From: Candidatus Polarisedimenticola svalbardensis
GTDB lineage: Bacteria; Acidobacteriota; Polarisedimenticolia; Polarisedimenticolales; Polarisedimenticolaceae
Length of the DNA stretch: 64,000 nucleotides
Assembly (NCBI GenBank): GCA_014764515.1
Contig: JACXWD010000002.1
Span: 1-64,000 of the forward strand
Direction of reading: 5' to 3'
The notes beneath the pieces were generated by a model, which had not been told where the DNA came from, made no database searches, and was given only the letters and a program-made list of their open reading frames with translations. The translations under genes and the position numbers were made by a program. Below, one piece after another: positions 48,753-57,596 of this stretch. Every line of letters begins with the position of its first letter. The stretch's first letter is position 1.

Positions 48753-50348
48753 GTGGCAAAACGCTCCAACCTCCTGAAGACCGTCAGCTCCATCAGTGGC
48801 GCAACCCTGGTCAGCAGGATTCTGGGTCTTGTGCGCGAGCAGGTGCAGGCCTACTTCTTCGGCGCCGGCATGGTTACCGACGCCTACATCACCGCCTTCC
48901 GGATCCCCAACCTGATGCGGGACCTGTTTGCCGAAGGCGCCCTGTCGGCGGCGTTTGTTCCGACCTTCATCAACGAGAAGGAGAAACACGGCAGGGAGGC
49001 GGCATGGAGGCTGGCCAATCATCTGTTCGGCGCTCTCCTCCTGGTCCTTGGAGTGCTCACCGTAGCGATCTTCCTGTTTGCTCCCGGGATCATCCGGGTC
49101 TACGCGTTCGGGTTCACGGGGGAGAAGTTCGAACTTGCCGTCACCATGACCCGGATCGTTTCGCCGTTCCTGCTGGTGGTCGCCCTGGCCGCCGTGGCCA
49201 TGGGCATGCTGAACGCCTGCGGTCGCTTCTTCCTGCCGGCGCTGGCCCCGGCCTTCTTCAATGTGGCCAGTATTTCCGGTGTGATCCTGTTGATCCCGGT
49301 TTTCCGCTCCATGGGACTGAACCCGGGGCTCTCCCTGGCGGTCGGCGCAATTCTGGGCGGGTTCCTCCAGTTCGTTGTTCAGGGGCCGGCGCTGCGATCG
49401 GAGGGGTTCAGGTTCCGGCCGGCTCTGGTTCTGACCGATCCGGCCCTGCGCCGGGTCGCCCGGCTGATGATCCCCGCCACCTTCGGCCTGGCCGCCACCC
49501 AGATCAGTATCTTTTTTGACACCGCCATGGCATCGGCCCAGGGCGACGGCGCCCAGAGCTGGCTCGCATACGGGTTCCGCCTCATGCAGCTCCCGCTTGG
49601 TCTGTTCGGGGTCGCCATCGCCACGGCGAATCTGGCGCGGGTCTCCGAAGACGTGGCCCGGGACGACAGCAAGGCGCTGACCTCGTCACTGGCCTCGTCA
49701 CTTCGGGCGGCTGCTCTCCTGACCCTTCCGGCCACCGCCGGGCTGATCGCTCTCAGAGTGCCGATCATCCGGGTTATCTTCGAACATGGCCGGTTCACAG
49801 CAGACTCCACCCTCGAGACTGCAGCAGCGGTGCTGTGTTACAGCCTGGGCCTGTATGCCTACTCGGTGACCAAAATACAGGCGCCGACCTTCTACGCCCT
49901 GGGCACGCCGCGGATCCCGGTGATCGCATCGGCTATAGCGGTCACTGTCAAGGTCGTAACCAGCCTGATCCTGCTGCAGTTGTTCCCGCGGTGGGGGTTC
50001 TCGGCGTTCCTGGCCCTGGCGTTCACCACATCCCTGGCGGCCTGGGTGAACTTTGCCGTGCTCTCCGCGGGGATCCGCAGGTCGGTCGGTTCGTTCGCAG
50101 GCCATGCCGTCGTTTCCAGCACCTTCAAGATGGCCGGGCTTTCTCTGGTAATGGGGATTGCGGTGCATTACCTCCGGCAGGTTCTGGATCTCTCCTTCGG
50201 TGGCGGCGGATTCGGAGGTGAACTGGGCCGTCTGCTTGTCTGTATCGTGGCCGGAGGGCTGATCATCGCCGGGGGAGTAAGTGTCCTGCGCATTCCGGAA
50301 GCGGAACGGTTGCTCGCACGTTTCGGCCGCCGGGGCCGGCGATCGTGA
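48753..50348 (+). CDS. murJ: Lipid II flippase MurJ
   Basis: A 531-residue MATE-like membrane protein with about fourteen hydrophobic helices that flips lipid II to the periplasm. The family start [18 protein letters not shown] and the early block [21 protein letters not shown] are clear. Length is typical. It starts at GTG 48753, divergent from ssb, and overlaps dtd by four bases. Confidence 0.95.
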   Translation: MAKRSNLLKTVSSISGATLVSRILGLVREQVQAYFFGAGMVTDAYITAFRIPNLMRDLFAEGALSAAFVPTFINEKEKHGREAAWRLANHLFGALLLVLGVLTVAIFLFAPGIIRVYAFGFTGEKFELAVTMTRIVSPFLLVVALAAVAMGMLNACGRFFLPALAPAFFNVASISGVILLIPVFRSMGLNPGLSLAVGAILGGFLQFVVQGPALRSEGFRFRPALVLTDPALRRVARLMIPATFGLAATQISIFFDTAMASAQGDGAQSWLAYGFRLMQLPLGLFGVAIATANLARVSEDVARDDSKALTSSLASSLRAAALLTLPATAGLIALRVPIIRVIFEHGRFTADSTLETAAAVLCYSLGLYAYSVTKIQAPTFYALGTPRIPVIASAIAVTVKVVTSLILLQLFPRWGFSAFLALAFTTSLAAWVNFAVLSAGIRRSVGSFAGHAVVSSTFKMAGLSLVMGIAVHYLRQVLDLSFGGGGFGGELGRLLVCIVAGGLIIAGGVSVLRIPEAERLLARFGRRGRRS

Positions 50349-50803
50349 AGACCCTGCTCCAACGGGTTTCCAGCGCTACCGTCCGGGTGGATGGGGCGGT
50401 AGTGGGGAGTATCCAGGAAGGGCTTGTTGTCCTGCTGGGGGTGGAGCGGGACGACGGGAACGATGACGCCGACTACATGGCGTCCAAAACCGCAGGTCTG
50501 AGAATTTTTCCCGACAGTGCGGGGAACATGAACCGCAGCGTGCTGGAGATCGGCGGGTCGGCCCTGGTGATCTCCCAGTTCACCCTGGCGGCGGATACTC
50601 GCCGAGGGCGGCGGCCCTCTTTTTCGACGGCGGCCCGGCCTCTAGAGGCGGAACTCCTGTACCGGCGGTATGTGGACAGGCTCAAGGCGGAAGGCGTGGC
50701 GGTGGAAACCGGCCGGTTTCAGGCCATGATGGAAGTGGAGCTTGTAAACGACGGACCTGTGACCGTTCTTCTGGATCCCCGACCGGATCGGGCCGGCCGA
50801 TGA
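50345..50803 (+). CDS. dtd: D-aminoacyl-tRNA deacylase
   Basis: A 152-residue Dtd that removes D-amino acids (and glycine) mischarged on tRNA. The active-site motifs SQFTLAAD (about 78-85) and NDGPVTVLLDP (near the end) are present. Length is normal. GTG start overlaps murJ and the stop overlaps xerD. Confidence 0.95.
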   Translation: MKTLLQRVSSATVRVDGAVVGSIQEGLVVLLGVERDDGNDDADYMASKTAGLRIFPDSAGNMNRSVLEIGGSALVISQFTLAADTRRGRRPSFSTAARPLEAELLYRRYVDRLKAEGVAVETGRFQAMMEVELVNDGPVTVLLDPRPDRAGR

Positions 50804-51684
50804 ACAGCGGGCAACTGGAGGAGTATCTGGACCACCTCACCGTCGAACGGGGCCTGGCCGGCAATACCATCGATGCCTACCGCAGAGACCTGACGATTCT
50901 TGGAAAGGAGATCGGGAGCCGCAGGAAGCTGGCAGACGCCCGGCAGGAAGATCTGTTGCGGGTCCTGCGGCGGATGCGCGCCGACGGTCGCTCGCCTCGT
51001 TCGGTGGCCCGGTGGCTGGTGGCCGTCCGCGGCTATTTCGCCTGGTTGCTCGCAAGGGGAAGGATCGAGAGCAACCCGGCGGAGCACGTGGATTCTCCCA
51101 AGGTATGGAAACGGCTTCCCACGGTTCTCACACCGGAAGAGGTGGAGCGGCTGCTGGCGGCGCCTGACCGCACCACGCCGCTGGGCATGCGGGATGCAGC
51201 CATGCTGGAGGTTCTGTACGCTGCCGGCCTGCGGGTCAGTGAACTGATCCATCTCCGCTTCCAGGACCTCCATCTGGACGCCGGGTATCTGCGTTGCATG
51301 GGGAAAGGATCCAAGGAGCGGATCATCCCGCTGGGCCAGGAGGCGGAAGGTTCATTGCATGACTACCTGGCCAACGGCCGCCCGGAACTCCTGGGCGAAC
51401 GAAAAACCGATGTCCTGTTCGTCAAGAGAAAAGGTGGTGCGATCAGCCGGCAGGGGTTCTGGAAACTGGTAAAAGCACACGGCCGGAAAGCGGGGATCGA
51501 GGCCGATTTTTCACCTCACACGCTGCGGCACTCCTTTGCCACCCACCTCCTGGAAAACGGGGCCGATCTCCGGTCGGTCCAGGCGATGCTGGGCCATGCG
51601 GACATCTCCACAACCCAGATTTACACACACATCAACAGAGAGCGCCTGAAACGGCTGTATGAGGACTTCCACCCCAGGGCCTGA
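50800..51684 (+). CDS. xerD: Tyrosine recombinase XerD-like
   Basis: A 294-residue tyrosine recombinase with an N-terminal SAM-like DNA-binding domain (about 1-90) and a catalytic domain. The R-K-H-R-H-Y set is visible: GLRVSELIHLRF, GKGSKERIIPLG, HTLRHSFATHLLENGADL, LGHADISTTQIYTHI. It resolves chromosome dimers at dif. The housekeeping neighbours and normal length argue against a mobile-element integrase. XerC is not in the window, so XerD versus a single Xer protein is open. Confidence 0.9.
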   Translation: MNSGQLEEYLDHLTVERGLAGNTIDAYRRDLTILGKEIGSRRKLADARQEDLLRVLRRMRADGRSPRSVARWLVAVRGYFAWLLARGRIESNPAEHVDSPKVWKRLPTVLTPEEVERLLAAPDRTTPLGMRDAAMLEVLYAAGLRVSELIHLRFQDLHLDAGYLRCMGKGSKERIIPLGQEAEGSLHDYLANGRPELLGERKTDVLFVKRKGGAISRQGFWKLVKAHGRKAGIEADFSPHTLRHSFATHLLENGADLRSVQAMLGHADISTTQIYTHINRERLKRLYEDFHPRA

Positions 51685-51754
51685 ACCTGCTATGGCCTCC
51701 GGCGGCCCTGCTGTGGAAGAATAGCTGCCCGGAACGATGTACGAGGAGTGGACC

Positions 51755-52699
51755 GTGAGCGAAGAACTGTTCGAAGAGCCGATCCTGGACCTGGAGCGCA
51801 AAATCGAGGCGCTCTCCGGGACCGGTGACGACAATGCCACTCGCAACAGGCGGCTCCAGCTGGAAAATGAGCTGGACGAGCTTCGCAAGCAGATTTACGG
51901 GAACCTGTCCTCCTGGCAGAAGACACTGGTTGCGCGCCATCCGAAGCGGCCCTACACCCACGACTACCTGGCCCACATGATGGAGGATTTCGTCGAGCTT
52001 CACGGCGATCGGCGATATTCCGACGATCCGGCCATCGTGGGAGGCATGGCGGTGTTCCGGGGAGAGCCGGTGGCGGTCATCGGGCACCAGAAAGGCCGGG
52101 ACACCAAGGAAAAGATTTATCGGAATTTCGGGATGCCCCGGCCGGAAGGGTACCGCAAGGCGCTCCGGATCATGAAAATCGCGGAAAAATTCGGACGACC
52201 GATCATCACGTTCATCGACACCCCCGGCGCGTACCCGGGTATCGGAGCGGAAGAGAGGGGTCAGGCGGAGGCGATCGCCTACAACCTCAGGGAAATGGCG
52301 AAATTGAAAGTGCCTGTCCTGGTGACCGTAACCGGTGAAGGCGGCTCAGGAGGCGCGCTGGCCCTGGGGATCGGAAACAAGGTCAACATCCTCGAGTACG
52401 CGACCTATTCGGTGATCAGCCCGGAAGGGTGCGCCGCCATCCTCTGGAAAGATCCGAAGATGAGCAAGGTGGCGGCCAAGGCGATGAAGGCGACGGCGCC
52501 GGAACTTGCGAAGCTGGATATCGTGGACGAGATCATCCGGGAGGTTCCAGGAGGCGCCCATGCCGATCCTAAAGGGCAGGCCGTTCTGGTCGGTGAGACC
52601 CTGGCGCGGCAGATGGAAGAACTGTCCGCCCTGGGGCCGGACGACCTGGTTCGGCAACGCTATGACCGTTTCCGGAAACTGGGGGTCTACGAAGGCTGA
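51755..52699 (+). CDS. accA: Acetyl-CoA carboxylase carboxyltransferase subunit alpha
   Basis: A 314-residue alpha subunit of the ACC carboxyltransferase, moving CO2 from carboxybiotin to acetyl-CoA. Hallmarks: the N-terminal helix pair (LDLERKIEAL), HGDRRYSDDPAIVGG, FIDTPGAYPGIGAEERGQAE (cited at about 153-172) and EGGSGGALALGIG. Start GTG 51755 has GAGGAG six bases upstream; ATG 51737 would add six residues. Its last 13 bases overlap mazG tail to tail. accD is not in the window. Confidence 0.95.
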   Translation: MSEELFEEPILDLERKIEALSGTGDDNATRNRRLQLENELDELRKQIYGNLSSWQKTLVARHPKRPYTHDYLAHMMEDFVELHGDRRYSDDPAIVGGMAVFRGEPVAVIGHQKGRDTKEKIYRNFGMPRPEGYRKALRIMKIAEKFGRPIITFIDTPGAYPGIGAEERGQAEAIAYNLREMAKLKVPVLVTVTGEGGSGGALALGIGNKVNILEYATYSVISPEGCAAILWKDPKMSKVAAKAMKATAPELAKLDIVDEIIREVPGGAHADPKGQAVLVGETLARQMEELSALGPDDLVRQRYDRFRKLGVYEG

Positions 52700-53490
52700 T
52701 CGGTTTCCAGGCTCTTGACCTGCTGCCAGACCTCCTCCAGGCGGTCGGCCGATGAATCCTCCACGCTGGAACCGTCCTTCCTGAGAATCGCTTCCAGGTT
52801 GCGGAAACGGCCTGTGAATTTCCGATTGGACTGTTCCAGGGCGTCCTCCGGATCGAGGCCGCTGTGCCGCGCCAGCATCACGAGGGTGAACATCAGGTCT
52901 CCCAGTTCCTCCTTGATTCCGGATCGGTCGGAGGCGGCAACCGCTTCCTGCAGTTCCTCCAGTTCCTCCTGGATCTTGGCCATGATTTCGCCGCCGGTTT
53001 TCCAGAAGAAGCCGACACGGGAGGCCTTGGTTCCGATCCGGTACGCCTTGAGCAGGGCCGGCAGGGCGGCAGGCACACCGTCCAGAACCCCTGGGAGGTT
53101 CTGGTTCTTTTCCTTCTGCTCCTCCCGCTTGATCTCTTCCCAATTGCGCAGGACGTCGTCGGAATCACGCACCTTGGCGTCTCCGAAGACGTGAGGGTGG
53201 CGGCGCACCATTTTGGTGGCGATGCTTCGGACCACATCGTCCGCGGAGAAGGCGCCGTTCTCCTTCCCGATCCGTGACAGGAAAACGATCTGGAACAGCA
53301 GGTCGCCTAATTCCTCGCACAAGGCCGCTTCGTCGCCGTCGTCCAGTGCCTGGGCGACCTCGTAAGCCTCTTCCAGAAGGTAACCCCTGAGGGTGTTGTA
53401 GGTCTGCTCCCGATCCCAGGGGCAGCCCTCCGGATCTCGCAGCCGGTCCATGATTTCCAGCAGCCCTTCGAACGTGTCGTATTTGCTCAT
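52687..53490 (-). CDS. mazG: Nucleoside triphosphate pyrophosphohydrolase MazG
   Basis: A 267-residue two-domain MazG hydrolysing NTPs to NMPs and PPi. The N-terminal domain has CPWDREQTYNTLRGYLLEEAYE (by position 21-42) and EELGDLLFQIVF, with the EExxE/ExxD metal set. The C-terminal domain has EEELGDLMFTLVMLARH-like residues. Normal length for the E. coli-type enzyme. ATG 53490 (MSKYDTFEGLLE) is preferred to TTG 53517, though AAGGA is a little far from it. Confidence 0.94.
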   Translation of the reverse strand: MSKYDTFEGLLEIMDRLRDPEGCPWDREQTYNTLRGYLLEEAYEVAQALDDGDEAALCEELGDLLFQIVFLSRIGKENGAFSADDVVRSIATKMVRRHPHVFGDAKVRDSDDVLRNWEEIKREEQKEKNQNLPGVLDGVPAALPALLKAYRIGTKASRVGFFWKTGGEIMAKIQEELEELQEAVAASDRSGIKEELGDLMFTLVMLARHSGLDPEDALEQSNRKFTGRFRNLEAILRKDGSSVEDSSADRLEEVWQQVKSLETDQPS

Positions 53491-53620
53491 AAATACTTCG
53501 TTATCCTTGACTTGCAAAATTTACGGCATCATGTTTTGCTGCCGGATGGAAGAAGTTTCGGCCGTTTTCTGCGGCTGTTTTTCTCCCTTCGGGAGCTGGA
53601 TGCGCCAGTTTTGGTTCCGG

Positions 53621-53647
53621 GGAGCCGGAATGGTACCATCCGGCTCC
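53621..53647. promoter_or_regulatory. Inverted repeat upstream of the DUF1844 gene
   Basis: GGAGCCGGA (53621-53629) and TCCGGCTCC (53639-53647) form a 9-bp inverted repeat around a 9-base centre that is itself near-palindromic (TGGTACCA). A TACCAT -10-like element falls in the centre. With no T-run, it is more like an operator or a structured leader than a terminator. The 213-base gap 53491-53703 holds nothing else I can name. Confidence 0.45.
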
Positions 53648-53703
53648 GACGGATACGAGGCGCCTCGCAGTGAGGTTGCCGCCGTCAGAAAAGGAACGGA
53701 ACG

Positions 53704-54174
53704 ATGTCCGACGATGAGTCCCGGATCAAGGTAACGGACAGACGGCTGTTCACCAGTGACGGTGAGCGACGGGAGTCCGTGGGCCAGGTTGAACCGGAGG
53801 TGGAAGAAGCTCCCCGGGCGACCGCCACACCGGAACCAGAGGATCGCCCGGGGGAGGAAGCCGGCTTCAGCCATGAACCGGTGGACGAGGACCTGGGCGT
53901 GGATTTCACCACCCTCATCAACGCCATGGCTACACCGGCGCTGATCCACCTGGGAGAGGTTCCTCACCCGGACGGAGGGATGACGGCGGTGAATCTGGAG
54001 CCGGCTCGCCTGCAGATCGATTTTCTGGCTCTCCTGCAGGTGAAGTGCCGCGGCAACCTGACCGCCGCCGAGGAGAGTCTCCTGGAACGGGTTCTGTACC
54101 AGTTGCGACTTCTGTATGTATCGAAAACGGGGAAAGCCGGTGACGATGATCAACCGGCTCCAACCGAAGGCTGA
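53704..54174 (+). CDS. DUF1844 domain protein
   Basis: A 156-residue acidic protein. The N-terminal two-thirds (1-65) is low-complexity and rich in E and P. The C-terminal part (about 62-140; VDFTTLINAMATPALIHLGE and LDFLALLQ-like helices) is the DUF1844 domain, found mainly in Acidobacteriota, delta-proteobacteria and Planctomycetes. AAGGAA lies before the ATG. The stop lies 25 bases before the chosen start of the next gene, so an operon is likely. Function unknown. Confidence 0.8.
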   Translation: MSDDESRIKVTDRRLFTSDGERRESVGQVEPEVEEAPRATATPEPEDRPGEEAGFSHEPVDEDLGVDFTTLINAMATPALIHLGEVPHPDGGMTAVNLEPARLQIDFLALLQVKCRGNLTAAEESLLERVLYQLRLLYVSKTGKAGDDDQPAPTEG

Positions 54175-54199
54175 GCGGAACAAGGGGATTGGGAGCCGG

Positions 54200-56215
54200 A
54201 TGATCGGTTTCAGATTCGGTAAGGCGTTGATCTGTCTTGCATGCTGCCTGGCGGTTTCCTTCGCCGTGGCGGAGCAGGGTAAAATCCGCCTGCGACAGTC
54301 TGCGCCTGAGGTGCGGAGCGAGGCGGAGCCTGCACCCCGCGGTCCCTCCGATTCTTCCCTCAGCGGTTTCGATTACGAAGCGTTCGAAAATCGGCTCCAG
54401 AGCCACTGGTTCCAGCGCAAGGCGTTCCTGGCGGAAGGCCGGGAGAACGATGCCCTGCGCCAGTCGGAACGGATCCAGGCGTTCTGCACCGAGGAGGGGA
54501 TCGGGCGCCTCCGCGGGCTTGCAGACGCCCTGATAGTCGAGTCGGATCACCACCTGATCCGCGGCAACTTCACCAAGGCGCTGGAAGCGCTGGATCTGGC
54601 GGAGCAACTCGATCCCGGCCGCTCCCAGGTCCGCCTGGCCAGGGCAGGTGTTTTATGGAAGTCAGGGCGGGGCACGTTCCCGGCACTGGCCGAGTTCCTG
54701 TCAGGACTAAGGGCCGCCATCACGGAAGGGGTTCGGGATTTCAGCCTGGTAAACCGGATCCTGCTTTCCCTGATCCTCGGTCTCCTGGGAACGACCCTGC
54801 TGTTCTCGATCATGATGGTCCTGCGATACCAGATCCCGTTCCGCCACGAGGTGGAAGAGTGGTTCGGCGCGCGGGTACGGAGCGCCGTGGGCCGCCCGGT
54901 CGGGTACGCACTGCTGGTCTTGCCGTTCCTGACCTGGGTCGGCGCCGGCTGGGCCTGTTTTTACTGGTTGATCATTACGTTCCGCTTCATGCGCAGGTCC
55001 GAGAGGGCAGCAACGATACTGCTGCTCCTGGCGACCTTCCTGGCGGTGCCGGCCTACCGTGTAGCCGTAACGGTCTACGGAATCACAACCGACCCCGTCA
55101 CCCGGACGACCATGGAAGCCGCCACCGGCCCCTACAGCCCGTCGCGGATCGTGGACATGCAGAAACTGGTGGAAGCTCATCCTGAAGATGCGACCTACCG
55201 GTTCCTCCTGGCGGGCCTGTACGCCAAGGGGCAGTTCTTCAACGATGCGTTCAACGAGTACCAGAAGGTGCTGGAAATCGATCCGGGCCGTTACGAGGCG
55301 CTGATCAATATCGGGAACATTTATTACGAGCTGCAGAACTTCGATGAAGCCGGTGCGTTCTACCTCAGATCGCTGGAACAGCATCCGGATTCGGTTCTGG
55401 CGCTGTACAACCTGCATCGCTCCCACGCGGAAGGTTTCCGGTTCACGGCGTCGGAAGAGGCCCTGACCAGGGCGCAGAACCTCGATTCCGAACGGGTCAC
55501 CGCCCTGATGGCCGGAGAAGAAGGGGACGGCCGCTCCCACGTTGTTCCGGCGGTCATCGACATCGGTACGATCTGGAACGCCGCCTTCGCCGGTGGAGCC
55601 CTCCACGAAACCGGCAGGGCGAAATCCGGACCGGGTGTGACCGGACTACTGGCGGCACAACTTGTGAACCCTGTGAGCATCGCCGCTCTCCTGACACTGA
55701 TCCTGGCCATACTGCTGGGCCGCCTGCCTGCGGAGAAAGGACCTGCCAGGCGGTGCATCCGATGCGGCCGCCCGTTCTGCCACCGCTGCAAGACAGGTCG
55801 CGAAGGGCATGAATACTGTAGCCAGTGCCTGCACCTGTTCGTTCTGGGCGACGGTCTGGCGCCTGAAACGAAAACGAAGAAAATGTTCGAGGTGGAAAGC
55901 TACGAAAAGCGCCTGCGGGTGGTCCGGTCGGGGATCGGGTGGCTGTTCCCCGGAAGCAGCCATGTCCTGAGGGGCCGGATCCTGGCAGGCTGCCTGTTCC
56001 TGATCGGCTGGTTCACCGCCGTCCTGATGTGGCAGCCGGTCGCCCTTCTGCCACTGGAAAAGTTTACCGGGTTCGACCTGCGCCTGGACCTGCTGTACTC
56101 GGGAGCGGTTCCGGCCTCGCCTGCAGTGAACGCCGCCGCGATCCTCGGTCTGGCCGGTGCGATCCTGATCTGGTTGGCCGTCGTCGTTGGTCGAAGCAAG
56201 AGAAGGGAGTCCTGA
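54200..56215 (+). CDS. Membrane TPR protein with zinc-ribbon-like cysteine cluster
   Basis: A 671-residue protein. Signal peptide or anchor at 1-22 (GKALICLACCLAVSFAVA). Periplasmic helical part to about 185. Membrane helices at about 190-210, 235-262 and 270-293. TPR repeats at about 310-430 (EYQKVLEIDPGRYEALINIG then YLRSLEQHPDSVLALYNL). A helix at about 490-509 is followed by a cysteine cluster CIRCGRPFCHRC-x9-YCSQC (about 519-542) like a B-box or LIM-type ribbon. Two further helices lie near 590-615 and 640-662. No known family covers the whole. ATG 54200 starts the signal peptide. Upstream in-frame ATGs at 54146 and 54116 are less likely. It is followed one base later by the DUF4388 gene. 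Confidence 0.65.
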   Translation: MIGFRFGKALICLACCLAVSFAVAEQGKIRLRQSAPEVRSEAEPAPRGPSDSSLSGFDYEAFENRLQSHWFQRKAFLAEGRENDALRQSERIQAFCTEEGIGRLRGLADALIVESDHHLIRGNFTKALEALDLAEQLDPGRSQVRLARAGVLWKSGRGTFPALAEFLSGLRAAITEGVRDFSLVNRILLSLILGLLGTTLLFSIMMVLRYQIPFRHEVEEWFGARVRSAVGRPVGYALLVLPFLTWVGAGWACFYWLIITFRFMRRSERAATILLLLATFLAVPAYRVAVTVYGITTDPVTRTTMEAATGPYSPSRIVDMQKLVEAHPEDATYRFLLAGLYAKGQFFNDAFNEYQKVLEIDPGRYEALINIGNIYYELQNFDEAGAFYLRSLEQHPDSVLALYNLHRSHAEGFRFTASEEALTRAQNLDSERVTALMAGEEGDGRSHVVPAVIDIGTIWNAAFAGGALHETGRAKSGPGVTGLLAAQLVNPVSIAALLTLILAILLGRLPAEKGPARRCIRCGRPFCHRCKTGREGHEYCSQCLHLFVLGDGLAPETKTKKMFEVESYEKRLRVVRSGIGWLFPGSSHVLRGRILAGCLFLIGWFTAVLMWQPVALLPLEKFTGFDLRLDLLYSGAVPASPAVNAAAILGLAGAILIWLAVVVGRSKRRES

Positions 56216-56216
56216 G

Positions 56217-57485
56217 ATGGCCCTTGAAGGAACCATCAAGGACTTCGGGCTGGGAGATATTTTCCAGCTCATCGGCATCCAGCGCAAAACAGGAGCGCTG
56301 CTCTTCGATTCCGGCAGCGAGCAGGTTACCGTCAAGTTCCTGGACGGCAGTGTGGTTGGCGCCGAAAGCCACAACCACAACCTGGAAGACCTTCTGGGCT
56401 CGGTTCTGGTCCGGACAGGCCTGATCGCCCAGAGTCAACTGGAAGCAGCTCTCAAGATTCAGAAGAACACCCTGCAGCGGCTGGGCCATGTCCTCGTGGA
56501 GTCCGGGTTCATTTCCACCGAAGACCTTCAGGAAGCTCTCCGGACCCAGGTGACCCAGATCGTCTACCGCCTGTTCCGGTGGCGGGCTGGCACCTACCGG
56601 TTTACCCCGGTGGACAACATGGATTACGACCGCAACTTCATGCCGGTCGGCGCCGAAACGATCCTGATGGAAGGTGCGCGGATGGTGGACGAGTGGCCTA
56701 TCCTGGAGCGGAAGATCCGTTCCGAGGAAATGGTCTTCTCGAAGACGTCGGCCACCGTCGGACTGGATATTCCGGTGGAGTCGATCGTCGATGCCGACAT
56801 CGACATGGAGTCTGTGTTTGCCGGCGAGGACGCTCCCGAGCCGTCCGAACCTGAAAGCGATGAAATCCGGCTCTCGAGAGAGGAAACAGAGATCCTGCGG
56901 ATGGTTGACGGTGCGGCTTCGGTTCGTGAAATCGTGGACCGTTCGGCGCTGGGAGAGTTCGACACCTATCGCATTCTCCATGAACTGCTGACGCGGAACC
57001 TCATAGAGGAAGTGCAGGTCGAAACCGGAGACAACGTTCCTGCGAAAAACCGGAATCGATCCAGCGCACTCTGGACCGCACTGAGCCTGGGCGTGGTGGC
57101 CGTTGCGATCCTGGTTGGGGCGCTCATGGCCACCGAAAACGATTTCGGACCCTGGGAAACCGCCGGCCGGGACGGGGCCCTGGACCGGCTGAGGACCTTC
57201 GCTTCCCGGGACCGGGTGCAGCGGGTGGAAAGAGCGCTGAATCTCTGCTTCCTGGACACCGGACAGTTGCCCACCGATCTGACGGTCCTGGTGGATAACG
57301 GCTACCTGGATCCGGGAGATATTCAGGATCCGTGGGGCCGGCGCTACGGCTATATGCTGGGTGAGGACCGCTATACCCTGATCGCATTGGACCCACAAGG
57401 CGTGCCGGATCAAGGACTTACGGTGAACCGCCCCTTCAGCCCCGCCATGCGGATGGTTCTCGACGGCGGCTCGCCCAGCCCCTGA
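56217..57485 (+). CDS. DUF4388 protein with single membrane helix and pseudopilin-like C terminus
   Basis: A 422-residue protein. Residues 3-100 form DUF4388 (GTIKDFGLGDIFQLIGIQRK then GALLFDSGSEQVTVKF). Residues 60-150 add the GspE-N-like stretch (GHVLVESGFISTEDLQEALR). Residues about 215-270 are a winged-helix-like segment (EETEILRMVDGAASVREIVD). A transmembrane helix at about 284-305 leads to a C-terminal domain (about 315-415) with LPTDLTVLVDNGYLDPGDI then QDPWGRRYGYM, recalling the C-terminal part of type II secretion pseudopilin GspG. A cytoplasmic sensor with a periplasmic pilin-like tail would be an odd combination. ATG 56217 follows GGGAG and begins one base after the previous gene. 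Confidence 0.72.
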   Translation: MALEGTIKDFGLGDIFQLIGIQRKTGALLFDSGSEQVTVKFLDGSVVGAESHNHNLEDLLGSVLVRTGLIAQSQLEAALKIQKNTLQRLGHVLVESGFISTEDLQEALRTQVTQIVYRLFRWRAGTYRFTPVDNMDYDRNFMPVGAETILMEGARMVDEWPILERKIRSEEMVFSKTSATVGLDIPVESIVDADIDMESVFAGEDAPEPSEPESDEIRLSREETEILRMVDGAASVREIVDRSALGEFDTYRILHELLTRNLIEEVQVETGDNVPAKNRNRSSALWTALSLGVVAVAILVGALMATENDFGPWETAGRDGALDRLRTFASRDRVQRVERALNLCFLDTGQLPTDLTVLVDNGYLDPGDIQDPWGRRYGYMLGEDRYTLIALDPQGVPDQGLTVNRPFSPAMRMVLDGGSPSP

Positions 57486-57503
57486 GTTTCCACTCCGGCA
57501 TCC

Positions 57504-57532
57504 TTGACACCCTCCCACCCCGATCTTATCTA
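57504..57532 (+). promoter_or_regulatory. Candidate promoter for dnaK
   Basis: TTGACA (57504-57509), a 17-base spacer and TATCTA (57527-57532). The -35 is perfect and the -10 three of six. The region contains CCCCGAT, but spacing does not fit a sigma32 site. The 111-base gap before dnaK has no CIRCE element. Confidence 0.55.
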
Positions 57533-57534
57533 GC

Positions 57535-57554
57535 GTTCGTTCAATCAATCGAAC
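57535..57554. promoter_or_regulatory. Short inverted repeat in the dnaK leader
   Basis: GTTCG (57535-57539) and CGAAC (57550-57554) flank TTCAATCAAT. It falls at the predicted start of transcription and could be an operator for a heat-shock repressor unlike HrcA. Five-base arms are weak evidence. Confidence 0.3.
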
Positions 57555-57596
57555 CCGGTCCGGCCCAGCGCCGGCCAGGTGTGGGAGCTAAGCGTT

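Noticed and set aside
50800-51684. Tyrosine recombinase as a mobile-element integrase
   Set aside because: It has normal XerD length, is joined to murJ-dtd by 4-base overlaps and has no phage or transposon genes nearby.
53583-53595. CTCCC-TTC-GGGAG hairpin as a terminator
   Set aside because: The T-run precedes rather than follows the stem on the plus strand, and on the minus strand an A-run follows.
57503-57528. Sigma32 heat-shock promoter before dnaK
   Set aside because: CTTGACA and CCCCGAT occur, but they are only eight bases apart instead of about 13-15.
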